Below, piece by piece: positions 22,183-33,060 of a DNA stretch of 64,000 nucleotides. Both the position numbers and the translations under genes were made by a program. How positions within the stretch are numbered: the first letter of the stretch is position 1; each line of letters begins with the position of its first letter. This stretch comes from Cavia porcellus (lineage: Eukaryota > Chordata > Mammalia > Rodentia > Caviidae), in NCBI RefSeq assembly GCF_034190915.1, contig NW_026947486.1:105135312-105199311 (forward strand), written 5' to 3'. The notes under the pieces are model-generated. The model was given only the letters and a program-made list of their open reading frames with translations. It was not told the origin of the DNA and ran no database searches.

Positions 22183-23139
22183 GTCCAGATATCAGTCACT
22201 GTGTACTGTGTGCTCTGCAGTCACTGTAATCACATCAAAACATGGTAGCGGTACAGTAATAACAGATAAAGTAATAAAACAAACAATGCAGAATTAAATC
22301 CCAGATATAATCGTTTAATGCATAACACAAGTGACATTTGATTTAAGTGAGGAAAAAGTGGATTATTAATGAAGAGTAAAGATGTAACTGGCTATTAATA
22401 ACCTCGGTAACCTCAAAGTGGGGAGATCTTAATGAATTCTCAGAACCCAGAAGTTATAAAAGAAATTTCCTATTATAATACATTGTTTAAAATTTTTGAC
22501 ATAAGACAGAATAATTAAAATGAACCAGAAATTGAAACCCAAAAAGCACTGAGGGATAATATATAAGAAACTCTTTCACATTAACAAGGAAAAACAACTT
22601 ATTCAAAAATAAGCAAAACATATGAAAGACTACATCACGACAAAGCAAATTCAAATAGCCAATATTTTTTAACAAAGATATTCAGGCTGCTAATAAGCAG
22701 AGAAATTTACACTGAAGTAGTAGGACAAACTGCTTTGCTCACAGGGGTGGCAAAATTTAAAAATAGCAGTAAGATCAATGTAGTGGGATAGCAGGAAAAT
22801 CTGCACTGTCATGTGTTGTGGGTAGATTTGGGAATTTCTTACATGATTTTTAGAAAGCAATATGGCAACGTTTAATGAAATTGAAAGCAATACACATATA
22901 ACTTTCAACCCAGCTATTCTGTTCTTGGGAATCTGCTCCAGAGTAATAAAAATAACAGTACATAAGGCTATATATTCAAAGGTGTTTATTGCTATATTGC
23001 TTTCTATTAGAAAAAGACAAAAAAATGAACATCTATTAAAAGTGGGATAGTTGGATAAAATTTTCTCCATCAATACCACAAAATGCTATGTAACCAATAT
23101 AAAGAGGAAAATTGCTCTTAATTTTTGTGTTTGGTTGAA

Positions 23140-23335
23140 TGAGACTAACAATGATAGTAGCAAATATTCATATATGCAATCTTAAGTCCTTTGTATGTTT
23201 TAACTAATTCAATCCTTAAAATAGGAGGTGGATAGCACTGTGATCCTCATTTTTTAGATGAAGAAATCAAAACCCAGAGTACCTGAAGTTGTACAGCTAG
23301 TGATAGGAGAGTCAGGTATAGAGAACCATAATTGA
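23140..23335 (+). repeat. MIR-type SINE
   Basis: Has 'ttaactaattcaatccttaa', 'ctcattttttagatgaagaa' and 'tgtacagctagtgatagga', the MIR central and 3' landmarks in order. Confidence 0.65.
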
Positions 23336-23339
23336 CTTG

Positions 23340-24210
23340 ATATAGATTTCTATAACAGACAGACCTGTGCATGTGCCCGTATGTACCTATTATATATGCT
23401 TAATATAATGACAATGGAAACAGAATATGAACAAAGCCAACAACATGAATTATATATCCTATAATTATATTTTATATTACATACACAAATTAAAAACAAT
23501 TATGAAGCCACAGCATTTGAACAATGGACAGTTCCAGAGGAGACACAGTTGCTGCTGCAGGTGTGGCAAGGAAACAAAGCCTGCCCCAAGCATAGCCCAG
23601 CCAGATCCCCATCATCCAGTATCTCTTCTCGTCCTCTACTCCCCTTGGCACTGTGCTCATCCCTCCCGTATGGCACAACTACTGTATTTAGAAAAGCCAG
23701 GTGCTTCCCATCCTACTGAAGCCAAGAGACTCCCTGGAATCCAGGCATCACTATGCTCTGAGATTGCCCAGCCTCAGAAAGCTTCTAAAATCCCACTCTT
23801 GTTCACAAATCTTCCACTGGGACACAGTGACACAGAATGGAACTGTCTCAAATTCACATCTCGTAAGGAAAAGAACACAGCTTGGAACACGCTCTATCCT
23901 CCATTCCTTCTAACTTTATCACCCCAATGACACACTCTACACTGGTGACCAAGGAGTTGACAGAGACAGAGGCATGAATGTATGCTCTCACGAAGCTCAG
24001 GTTCTTGAAGGAAAGACATTTCTTTTATATCAAGTATTCAATGAGTGTTTGATGAGTCCAGGAAAGGATAACATATACACATAATTCTAACATGAGTAAT
24101 GAACGCATGAGTGCTAAATTGTGTAACCACAAACAAATTGCCAAGGTGTTGGATGAGGGAAGGAAGAATGTTCCCAGAATCGCCCTTATACAGAGATGCA
24201 GCGTTTTTGA
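23340..24210. other. Unique sequence, no recognised genes
   Basis: A 167-codon plus frame (23427-23930) spans AT-rich and then Pro/His-rich sequence with no domain; taken as chance. Confidence 0.45.
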
Positions 24211-24214
24211 ACAT

Positions 24215-24350
24215 ATGGTCAGTGTCAAATCCCTGAGATAATTAAAAACTCCAGGTCCTCTGAATCAGAGTTCCCAGAAGTGCAATCTAGGAAGTGATAA
24301 TTTAAAGGAGTCCTCTGCATCATTCTTATGCACACTCTGAAGTTGACCAT
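24215..24350 (+). repeat. MER5-like (hAT-Charlie) fragment
   Basis: Contains 'ctctgaatcagagttcccag' and a following 'tgataatttaaagg' then 'atgcacactctgaagttga', in the order of the MER5 non-autonomous DNA transposon. Confidence 0.45.
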
Positions 24351-24609
24351 AAGAAATGAGATAGATTTGAGTATGCATAGAGGTAGGAAAAACACAAATT
24401 CACAGGCCTCTGCATGAGTGAAGTGTCCAGGCATGAAAGCAAAATGGAAGACAGAGGCCAGTTCAGTGAAGCTGGGGGTGGTGGAGAGGAGTAACAATGG
24501 AAGGGCCAGTTAGGACTAGAGCAGCTTGGAGAGCCCAGAGAGTGTTAAGTTAGTGTTTGCATTTTCCTTCTGAAATCAAAGGAAACTCTTTAAGATATTT
24601 GATCTTGAC

Positions 24610-24728
24610 TTTCCCACTGCTTTCCAAACTGAGCCATACACCAGAATTACCAGTTGCTTGTTCAAAGTGCAGCCCGCTAAGGCTCCATTCCAGACATTCT
24701 GAAAGGGAATTCCCAGGGATATGCCACA

Positions 24729-24780
<52 letters not shown>

Positions 24781-25083
24781 CCCACCCCCATCCCTCTCAA
24801 ATTTGGCAGTACTGAATACTGAACCCTGCTCTTTTCCACTGAGCTATATCTCCAGCCCCCTGTTTTATTTTGAGACAGTATCTCACTAAATCACTGAGTT
24901 GACCAGACTTAGCTTAGAATTGCAACCCTCCTGCCTCAACCTCCCAGAGTACTAGGATTATGGACATGTGCCACTGTACTCAGCCCAGAAATTACATTTT
25001 TAAATGATCATTTTGATTGATTCACAGGGAATCAAGCCTGGCATTAGTTCATGACATAAGAGTTTGGGGACCAGTGCTTCATA
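24610..25083 (+). mobile_element. MER5-like DNA transposon split by a SINE
   Basis: The left half has 'caccagaattaccagttgct' and 'ttccagacattctgaaaggg'. After the SINE, 'ttttgattgattcacaggga' and 'gtttggggaccagtgcttca' continue the MER5 order to its 3' terminus. The minus-strand SINE and its CT tract (24731-24987) separate the halves. Confidence 0.55.
24731..24987 (-). repeat. Dimeric B1-ID SINE with (GA)n tail
   Basis: Read on the minus strand: a B1-like monomer ('gggctgagtacagtggcaca', 'gggaggttgaggcaggaggg', 'gagatactgtctcaaaataa') is joined to an ID-like monomer ('ggggctggagatatagctca') and ends in a long GA tail. The plus-strand CT run at 24731-24777 is this tail. The B1 plus ID fusion is the layout called B1-dID. 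Confidence 0.8.
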
Positions 25084-25089
25084 GATAAA

Positions 25090-27255
25090 TGCATTCCTCA
25101 AAAGTTGTTTGTACAGAGTTTTTATTATGGGAGTCATTGTTTTCAAATTACTAGGTAAGTAAGTAAGTGTGCTATTTGGAGGCAAACTCTGGCAAATATC
25201 CTTGTTTCAAAAGAAATTGGTTTCTCTAGAGTGTTATGATAAAATGATGCCCAAGTTAAATACAAACCTGACAAATTTCAATAAATGTAGCCACACATTT
25301 CAGTGCATAGCATCAGTGATGTCATAGGGTTGCATTAAATACAACATGGGAAGATTTTTGCAACAAAATGAATACACCTTAAAGTGATACTGGAAAGGAG
25401 AAAACCCTTGTAGGATGTGATGCTGAGAGAATTTAATGCTACAGACTCGAAAGTGACTGTCTGCTAGCTGTGCATTTTGAGGCTAAAGTGGAAGTTGAGG
25501 CAACAATCTAGCTAGAGACAAGATAGTCACTCTTTATATAGCTCATGTTCCAGTAAAGACTGGGGACTAGAATTTTCAAGTGTTTTGTAGCTTTAAGATC
25601 TTTAAGCTTATGTTATTTGCATGACTGTATAGCTTGGAAATAGGTGAAAGGAAAAGATGCATGGAAGGGATGTAATATTCAAGCATCAGTCTATTTTATA
25701 AAGAATTCCCCAGACCCGGATGATTCTGAGTCAGAAGGTTGTTTCCTCTAGCTATACGATATTTTAAGATTGTCATTTTCATCTGAAGAAACCGTATCTT
25801 TTACTGAAGCCTATTTTCACTTCCATGAGAGCACCTTGGTTTGGCAGGCTTGGATGTTGGCACGGTAGTTTGATTAACACAATGCTCAAAATTCAACTTG
25901 GAGCAAAGAACTTCCTGTCGTTTAACCTCCCAATAGCCAAACCTGCAGCATTGCTTTCCGAAGGCTCCTAACCTCACCCCAGAACTCGCCAGCTTCCCTT
26001 CACTTCCAGTGCCTCCTCTAAGGTTCATGATGTTAGCAAGGCAGAAATTAGAAATGAGTCTGGACACTGGTTTTGCAGTAAGGCAATGTAATTTAAGCAA
26101 GTCTTTTGAGCCCCTGGGCTGGAGTCCCTCTTTCTTAGACACTGAACTACAGAAGTCCCTTTCTAGGCAGCCGTCTAATACTCTCTACCTCTACTCAGCA
26201 AAAAAGACAAATACAAACAATTACTGCCCTGAACCAAATTCACATTCACACAGTAATGGGACGGGAAAGACAAGGCACTTAGCTTGAATAAAGCAAACTT
26301 AGGCAGAGATGTTAAGAGAGAGTTAAACTTAACATTAGAATTCTTTTTTTTTTTTTCTCTTGACTAATTTCTTGGCTTTAGGGTGGAAAGGCACAAGGAA
26401 AGATTATCAATTCTCATAGTATTGTGATTTGATCAGTGTACTGGGAGCGTGGAGTTATATTTTTATTTGTAGACTCTGCCCTGCCCTACCCTGACACATC
26501 TCCCTGCCCTAGGCCAAAGAAACTTGGCTTGGATTACCCAAAAGGATCCCTATTCCCATAGCATTTCCCCCAGTGAGTTTAGTTTCACCTACCTTAGAAG
26601 TGGCGATGCAGTGGGCCAGGAGGTACGGAACAAGAAAGATCCCACCATGGACCAAAAACTTAAAGGGCCCTGTTGTTATTAGTCCCAATGGTCACTCACT
26701 CCTGGGGGTAGGAAGCTCCTTGGTCATATCATCACTGTACGATTCTGAAGTTTGCAATGGTCTGCATCTGAGCCCAAACAGCCCCAATTCCCTAAGCCCC
26801 TCCTGGTTCCAAGGGCTCCAGGCAAGTAAAGCAAATAGTCCAGAGTGACCGTGGACCCTGTTCAGTTCATATCAGACTGTTGCGAGGAGTGGTAAGTCAC
26901 AGGGTCTAAATTGCAGCTATTTTTAGTGAAACCAAATTCTTTCCCCAAGTTCTCTTGCTTCCAACTTGTTCTAAGTGTAGGAGACCAGCTGTGGTCAGAT
27001 CATCTTACTGGACCAAGGCTCTGTCAAGGCGAAGAGACCAATCCAGGGAGGTGAAGCAGAGAACTTGTGACTCTTGGTGCCTTGGCCCACTCTCACCGTC
27101 TCTGGCACCTCCAGAGCAGGAGGATCCTTTTGGAAAGGAAAGTATTATTGCCTGGGGTAATGGGCATTCCCCTCCATTCTGGCAGAAACTTGATAGGTTG
27201 ATGACATGAGGAGAAAAAAATTGAGAAATTGGCAATCATTCCCCTCTCTTTCCCA
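25090..27255. other. Unique sequence, no firm features
   Basis: Short frames only; a T-run at about 26343-26356 may be the tail of an unrecognised minus-strand element. No coding exon recognised. Confidence 0.45.
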
Positions 27256-27261
27256 ATTGCT

Positions 27262-27280
27262 ACACACAAACACACACACA

Positions 27281-27326
<46 letters not shown>

Positions 27327-27333
27327 CATGCAC
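27262..27333. repeat. (CA)n microsatellite
   Basis: CA run with two AA interruptions. Cys/Val-rich minus frames across it are artefacts. Confidence 0.95.
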
Positions 27334-27939
27334 ACACGTACATGCATATCACATTTTGCAGACCAAACCTAGATCTTAGCCAGACTTGCTAGAAGGGTAT
27401 AGAGGACAATGTCATCATCCATGGGCCAAGCCAGGGATAAAAGTATGGGGAGGATTTGTGTCTCGTCACTTTGCAGCTGTCATTCATTGTTCTGAGGAGT
27501 GGTTTTGATGGAGAGGAAAATTCAGGGAGGATTTTTTTTTTTTTTGGCTTCAGACCTTGACCAGAGGTGTTAATTCGGAAAAAGACAGCTCTCTGGGCCC
27601 ATGAGAGTGCTAATTGCTTTCTCCAAATTCATCTAGGTAAGTGTTTTACAAACTGTAGACTAGACGTCACTAGATAGTAATGAAATCTATTTAGTGTTGT
27701 CATCAGCATTTTTAAAATGAAAAGAAATGGATAGAATAGAATGGAATTGGGTAGAATACAGTGCTTTGCTCACAGTAAGGTGAATCATATGAAACTTTCG
27801 TTTCTTCTATGTATATATGGACTCAACCACCGATATAATGTATATCTTAATTTTGGTCACAAAATTTCATGCTTTTGGCAAACACTGATCTGGATGATAT
27901 AGTGGAGAAGAGCATAAAGATAATTCCTGGGGTCACCCT

Positions 27940-28185
27940 CAGTTTTATAAATGCTACAATTACTGTAACCACTAGTTTTGGGAAGTTCTTTATGCATCGG
28001 GAACTGTCCTAAGTATTTCATGATCACCACTTTAATTCATCTTTATCACAATCTCCTGTGGTAGGCTTATCTTAGTTTTACAAGAGAAGCAGCTGAGGCT
28101 CAGTATCAAGCTCAAATAGCTACTAGTAAGGGGAAGGGCTGGCATAGGAACTCAGGTCTCTGTCAAAATTTGTATGGTTAACAAC
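27940..28185 (+). repeat. MIR-type SINE
   Basis: Landmarks: 'tgcatcgggaactgtcctaa', 'atttcatgatcaccacttta', 'gaagcagctgaggctcagta' and 'ctactagtaaggggaagggc', then 'ggaactcaggtctctgtc'. A near full-length MIR. Confidence 0.75.
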
Positions 28186-28189
28186 TCAA

Positions 28190-30365
28190 GACGACTTCTC
28201 TCTTCAACGGATCAAGGTAGGCTTAAATTCATTAGTAAAATGGATACGGGTATCTTGGCCCATCTTATATAAAATAAGATGAAAATGTTTAGAAAACAAT
28301 TTCAGATTCCCAGAAACTTCCACTAATGTCTTATTAAATACAGAATTTAACTTTGAATCGGTTGTCTATTTGACTCACAACCTCACGCCCCAAAACGCAG
28401 CCTCAAGACACTGTAAGGGACAGCTGAAAGATCAGCCGGAGGTAAGCGACTTCAAGGGACCATCTTTCCATGGCCTTATCCCTCTGGTTGCTTCCATTCT
28501 ATTCCACACAGAAATCTTGTCCCAGGGCGCATTTGGTTTTTATCTTTTTATAGTTTGAGCTAAATCAGTTCAAGCACTTTTGAGTTGATGAGGGAAAAAT
28601 CATACTTATTCCACTTCCAAAATAACCTCCTCTTTTGGGTATACAGAAAGCTCAGAAAAGGCTGAAACTTTCAAACTTCCCACTTCACATATGGGGACTT
28701 CTAGGTCCTGATTACTTTTAAATTTACATTTAAGAATCCTAGTGATTTGCTCTTTTTGTAAACTCCCATGTTCTGTTATTTTTATAATTCCCATGACACA
28801 CAGCCTGTGTGAATGCCTAGTATGTCATAGACAAGAGATACTTATCTCAACAAATGCCACCATGTGGAAAAAGTATAGTGCATGTGTTGGGGGACTAAAG
28901 AGGAGGGGAAGTGATGAATGTGGCTCCCTGCAGAAGCCCAGCAGCAGTACATGTTAGGTAAAAGATGCTCAAAAGGAAAGGCCCCCTTTTGTTTCCTGGT
29001 CATTTACACAGGGCAGAACAATGCCATGTGGCTTCAGAATGGAATTCCCTCCAGACTGGGGAAGACTGAAATTTGACCTAACTTCCCTGTACCAACTCCT
29101 GGCCACTCATCAGAGCCTCTCTGATCTCTGTTTGGAATGAAAATTAACTGACTCATAAACACGTGCAACATTTCCAGGCAAAGCACACACTGTTAGCAGC
29201 GTACTGACCATGGTGTCCTGTGGTGCTGGGGCCGTGGGAGCTGTCAATGGTCCAGCTCCAATCTCAGGTCCCCATCATTGGATTCAGCAGCTTCCTGGCT
29301 TGGGCTTCACTCTTAGGAACAGACCTTTACTCCCACCTGTGGCCACATCCTTCCGATACTTTTCAAAACAGGAACAGTTGTCTCAGTCCTTACATTCTCT
29401 GGCTATTCTATTTTTGCCAGCCTGGAATAGGATATTGCAGGCCTCTTCTGGCAAGAGTTGGGCTGACAGGTCTAAAGGGAACCTAGGACTCTGGGGCACA
29501 GGGCTGCCCTGCCCAGAGCACATACCTGGTCCTGCCAGTTCTAGCCATCACCCTCATGAAAGCAGACTGGCAAGAACAAAAAAAGGGGTTCCACTTCTCA
29601 ACCTTACCAATCTGCCTGAAGCTTCTAGGAACAAAGGACATTTAATAATAGAATTCTTCCTTGGGTATTTATAGCAGCATTTGCTTGAAGTTTTTTGGGG
29701 CTTTATTTTTAAAATCTCAGCCTTTGCCACAACCTCCTGAAGAAATGGAGCAGAAGGCAGTCCCAGAAGCTCCACTTGTGGCCCAGGAGATTGAGGGATC
29801 AGTGAAGAAAGACTTTTTCAAAGATGGACTAAAAGAAAAGGCAGCTGAGACATTCACAGTCCATTTGTACTCTCCATGGATGAGGTTATGGTACTTTATT
29901 TACATCTTTGTTTTCCCAGCAGGAATTTTGGAATCTTCTAGCCAGTGCATTAAGCATCAGAGCTTCTGAGATGGTCAGATGATATCTTGTGTCTCCAAAA
30001 ACTAAGTTTCAAGCAAGTAAAAGAGCAAAAGAGAACTTTCTGATTGAAAGATTTGAGAGATTTATCAACTGGATGTAATTTATGGAGCCTATTGGAACCC
30101 CAAATCAAACAAACCAAATGGAAGAACACATAGATGAGACAACAGAGACAATTTGATAAAAATGGATATTTAATTGTTAAACAATTACTAATATCTTAAT
30201 TAATTATAATTATTATTTCATCTGTAATACAATTACTGGGTTAAAACTATCTTAGCATTTAGAAATATACATCAAAGCATTCAGAGATGAAATGGTGTGG
30301 AGACTGAGATTGGAAGTAGTAAGTAAGAGATTTAGATGCAACAAGAATGTCCTTGAGTTGATGGT
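28190..30365. other. Unique sequence with an unassigned open stretch
   Basis: Around 29661-29969 (plus) a 102-codon frame contains an acidic/Lys-rich part (KAVPEAPLVAQEIEGSVKKD) followed by an aromatic apolar stretch. I do not recognise it, and no splice or retrocopy hallmarks are clear. The rest is featureless by eye. Confidence 0.35.
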
Positions 30366-30369
30366 TGCT

Positions 30370-31985
30370 GTGGCTCGTTAAGAAATGCAAGGTATCATTT
30401 CTTACACTAGGGAAACTATTCAGTATTTATACATGTGCGTTTGATTTATTTCACTTATGAGTATGGTCTCAAGCTGCGTCCCTTTATTTATAAATATCTC
30501 AATGTGATCATTCTTTATAGCTGAGTAGTATACATAAAAGTATGTGGTAATCATGATTCCCAATCATATTGGTTTGAAGCCATATAATGTTTTCACTCAT
30601 TAATTGGAATGGTTTCAATCTGGGTTGTCCAATTTTATTGTCTGTGATAGTACCAATAGCTATTTTGAAGAAAACAAGACATCATAATAGCTAGTGCTGA
30701 TTTAATATTATCTTGTTTTGAAGTCCCATCAAACTGTTGTCTGTCTGTTTCCATTGGTTTTAACATGTTCTATCTTATTAAACTTTACTATATGCGATAG
30801 TCTAAACAAAATTCTTTATAGGCAAAGAGACAATATAGAAACCATTGTTTGTTTTCTGTTAGCTAGTTCTAAATACCCTGTAATACTTTCATTCTCCTGA
30901 ATGGCTTCACACTGTCTTGATATGTTTGATGCTATAGTATATGAACTTATACTCAAATATTTCAAGGAAAGAGACACTATGGTGACTACTATTATGTCAG
31001 GTTATCTGGTAGTGAAACACAATGATGCTTAAATTATTCAGTTCTGATCTGTGTTGTTCTGTTGCTATGTTCTCTTTTATCTCAATCTCCCTGTTTTTAA
31101 AAAAATAATTTATTTTTTATTTTTTAATTAAGGGAAGACCAGATTAAAAAATAGCGGGATATATTATAGTAACTTTTTTGTTTTCCTATTAACCTGACTT
31201 GAACCCCTGTATTGCTCTCCCCATCTTGTTCTGACTGATTTTACTCTACTATGTTTTGTTTGACAGTATCAAGTTTGAGGGTATGGGCAACTACTGTGAA
31301 GACAATAAGATTTACTATGATGCCCATTATGGTTTGACTATTATCTTCTTTTGAAGTCCTGTAAGGTCTCCAATATAGGTTTTATTGGTCTTGTTCTGTA
31401 CTGTTTTGTTCAATTTTATTCTACCTGATGATCTAGGCAAATCTTTTTAAGATAGCAAGAGGCATAATGGTAACCATTGTTGATCACCTGGCATTCTGTT
31501 TTTGCCTCATGTACTACGTCCCTCCTTCTGTTCTGACTCTGTGTTGCTTTGTCACACTTGGTTTTGTTGTTGTTTTCTCTTCAAAAAAAGTAATAAGAAC
31601 TACGGGAGTAATAAAACTCCAAAAGTGTAATTGTTATTGTAAAAAAGAGAGGAAAAGAAAGTGATCTAAAGGATATAACTGCATGTATATTTAAGTGTGT
31701 AGGATAGAAAACCATATTACTGAGTTTTTGTTGGATCATTGAACAGAAGTGTCTGCAATCTTATTGTATGAATGTCCACTTTCTATGCTTTAATTTTGTA
31801 ATATGGACAACTGTTTCTAAGATGACAATATGTAATCTATTAACTAGTGATTTCTTAACTGTATATTTTTTTCTTGAAATTCTGTATTACTTGTACCTTT
31901 TTACTGCTTTGTTTTGTTTTGTCTTTAAAAAAAGAAAAGAAATGCAAGGTAGTTCAGTGTATTTTTGTCTTTAGTTTTGGATATG
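30370..31985 (+). mobile_element. L1 insertion with 5' inversion (twin-primed)
   Basis: Positions 30370-30590 contain, on the minus strand, the end of L1 ORF2 and start of the 3' UTR (plus strand shows 'atttcacttatgagtatggt', the complement of the segment at 53675-53695). From about 30600 the L1 3' UTR continues on the plus strand with units of about 150 bp and ends in a GTTTTGTTTTG and A-rich tail near 31985. A head inverted relative to the tail of one element is the signature of twin priming. No ORF is present. Confidence 0.65.
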
Positions 31986-31989
31986 CTTA

Positions 31990-32435
31990 AAAGTTTCTAC
32001 AATAGAGAAATCAATTAAAATAGAAGAAGTCATGGTACTTGTCTTCAAGGACAACCAGAATTCACTTTCCCTGGAGAGCTTTACCGACAGCTTTTTGTGA
32101 TGGGCTCAAGCTCTCCTGAGCTACAACAGTCAAGATCAAGGAACACGAGGCCAGAGTATATGGCGGTGCATTTGGAAAAAGGGTGACTGGAGCACTCGCA
32201 GCGGAGGGCGGGAGCAGCCCTCACTGGTGTGCATCCTGATGGCCCTGCTCTCACCGTCAGAGTTCACCGGGTGATGTTTGAGCCAGAAGGGCCTTGACAG
32301 GGAGAAATTGAGTCTGAGAGATTGGAAGTGGCCTTACAATGCTGTGTAGCAAACAAGTGACAAAACCAGCTGCCTAAAACTCAAGACTTTTGGCTCTCAT
32401 AGCAGGATTGCATTGTTCAAACACTTACAGGATGT
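31990..32435. other. Unique sequence, no features
   Basis: Moderate GC; no coding or repeat call possible. Confidence 0.45.
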
Positions 32436-32439
32436 TTCC

Positions 32440-32600
32440 TGTGAGCCAGGAACCATGCTACGCACAGTGACATAGTCCATCCAGTCTCCACATGGACAGA
32501 GATATTCACCTCCTTTCTTCCACATTACTGCCCTTAGTCCAATCGCTCTTAAAGTAAGCGTGCGAATTGAGTTGGATTTAATTAGGGTTGCGATCCTGAA
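32440..32600 (+). repeat. Possible MIR fragment
   Basis: 'tgtgagccaggaaccatgct' followed by an 'atattcacctcctttcttcc' segment resembles a MIR core; weak. Confidence 0.3.
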
Positions 32601-32659
32601 GAAAATCTTTCCTTTTCTTCATTTGGAAGGTGTTGTGGGAACCCATTGTGCCCTTTCTT

Positions 32660-33060
32660 CCCACCTCCTAAAGAATTCTTCTGTTGAAATTCTAACCTAC
32701 AGGATGACATGATGCTACCATATTTGGAAACAGAATCTTTGCAGATGTAATCAATTAAGATGAAGAGATAAGATTTTATCTAACATGGCATTTTTATAAA
32801 AAGGGGAAATTAGAACCCTGACCCAGGCAGTGCAAGGAAATATAAGTAAGAAAGGGCCAACTACAAACCAGAGATGGAGGCTGAGAATGGAGCCTCCCCT
32901 CACAGTCCCCCGTAAGGAACCAAGCTTGCTGGCCATCACCTTGATGTTGGACTTAACTTGACTTCGGTCAGTGAGACTGAAGTCTAGTGGCACACTAACT
33001 TTCTGCCATATATCCACCTGATTTGTGGTACTTTGTCATGGAAACCCCAGAAAACTAGCC
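32660..33060 (+). repeat. MLT1-type MaLR LTR
   Basis: Clear landmarks: 'ttgaaattctaacctacagg', 'tttgcagatgtaatcaatta', 'cctcacagtcccccgtaagg', 'ggccatcaccttgatgttgg' and 'ttgtggtactttgtcatgga', in MLT1 order. Confidence 0.85.

Larger units (their letters stand above)
20140..23130 (+). mobile_element. Old L1 (ORF2 remnant), split by an LTR and a microsatellite
   Basis: Pieces follow L1 ORF2 order: 'ttaatctccagccctacaaa' (RT N-terminal zone), 'cattaccaaatataatccaa', a segment near 21340-21440 with 'aaagtcatttgataaatttc', then 22730-23100 with 'aacccagctattctgttctt' and 'caaaatgctatgtaaccaat' (3' ORF2). No frame survives: stops and shifts occur throughout. An LTR-like element (20885-21292) and a GA microsatellite interrupt it. 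Confidence 0.7.

Noticed and set aside
30600..31985. Periodic units of about 150 bp considered as satellite DNA or a CRISPR-like array
   Set aside because: Units are strongly diverged, have no spacer logic, and recur attached to an L1 end elsewhere in the window.
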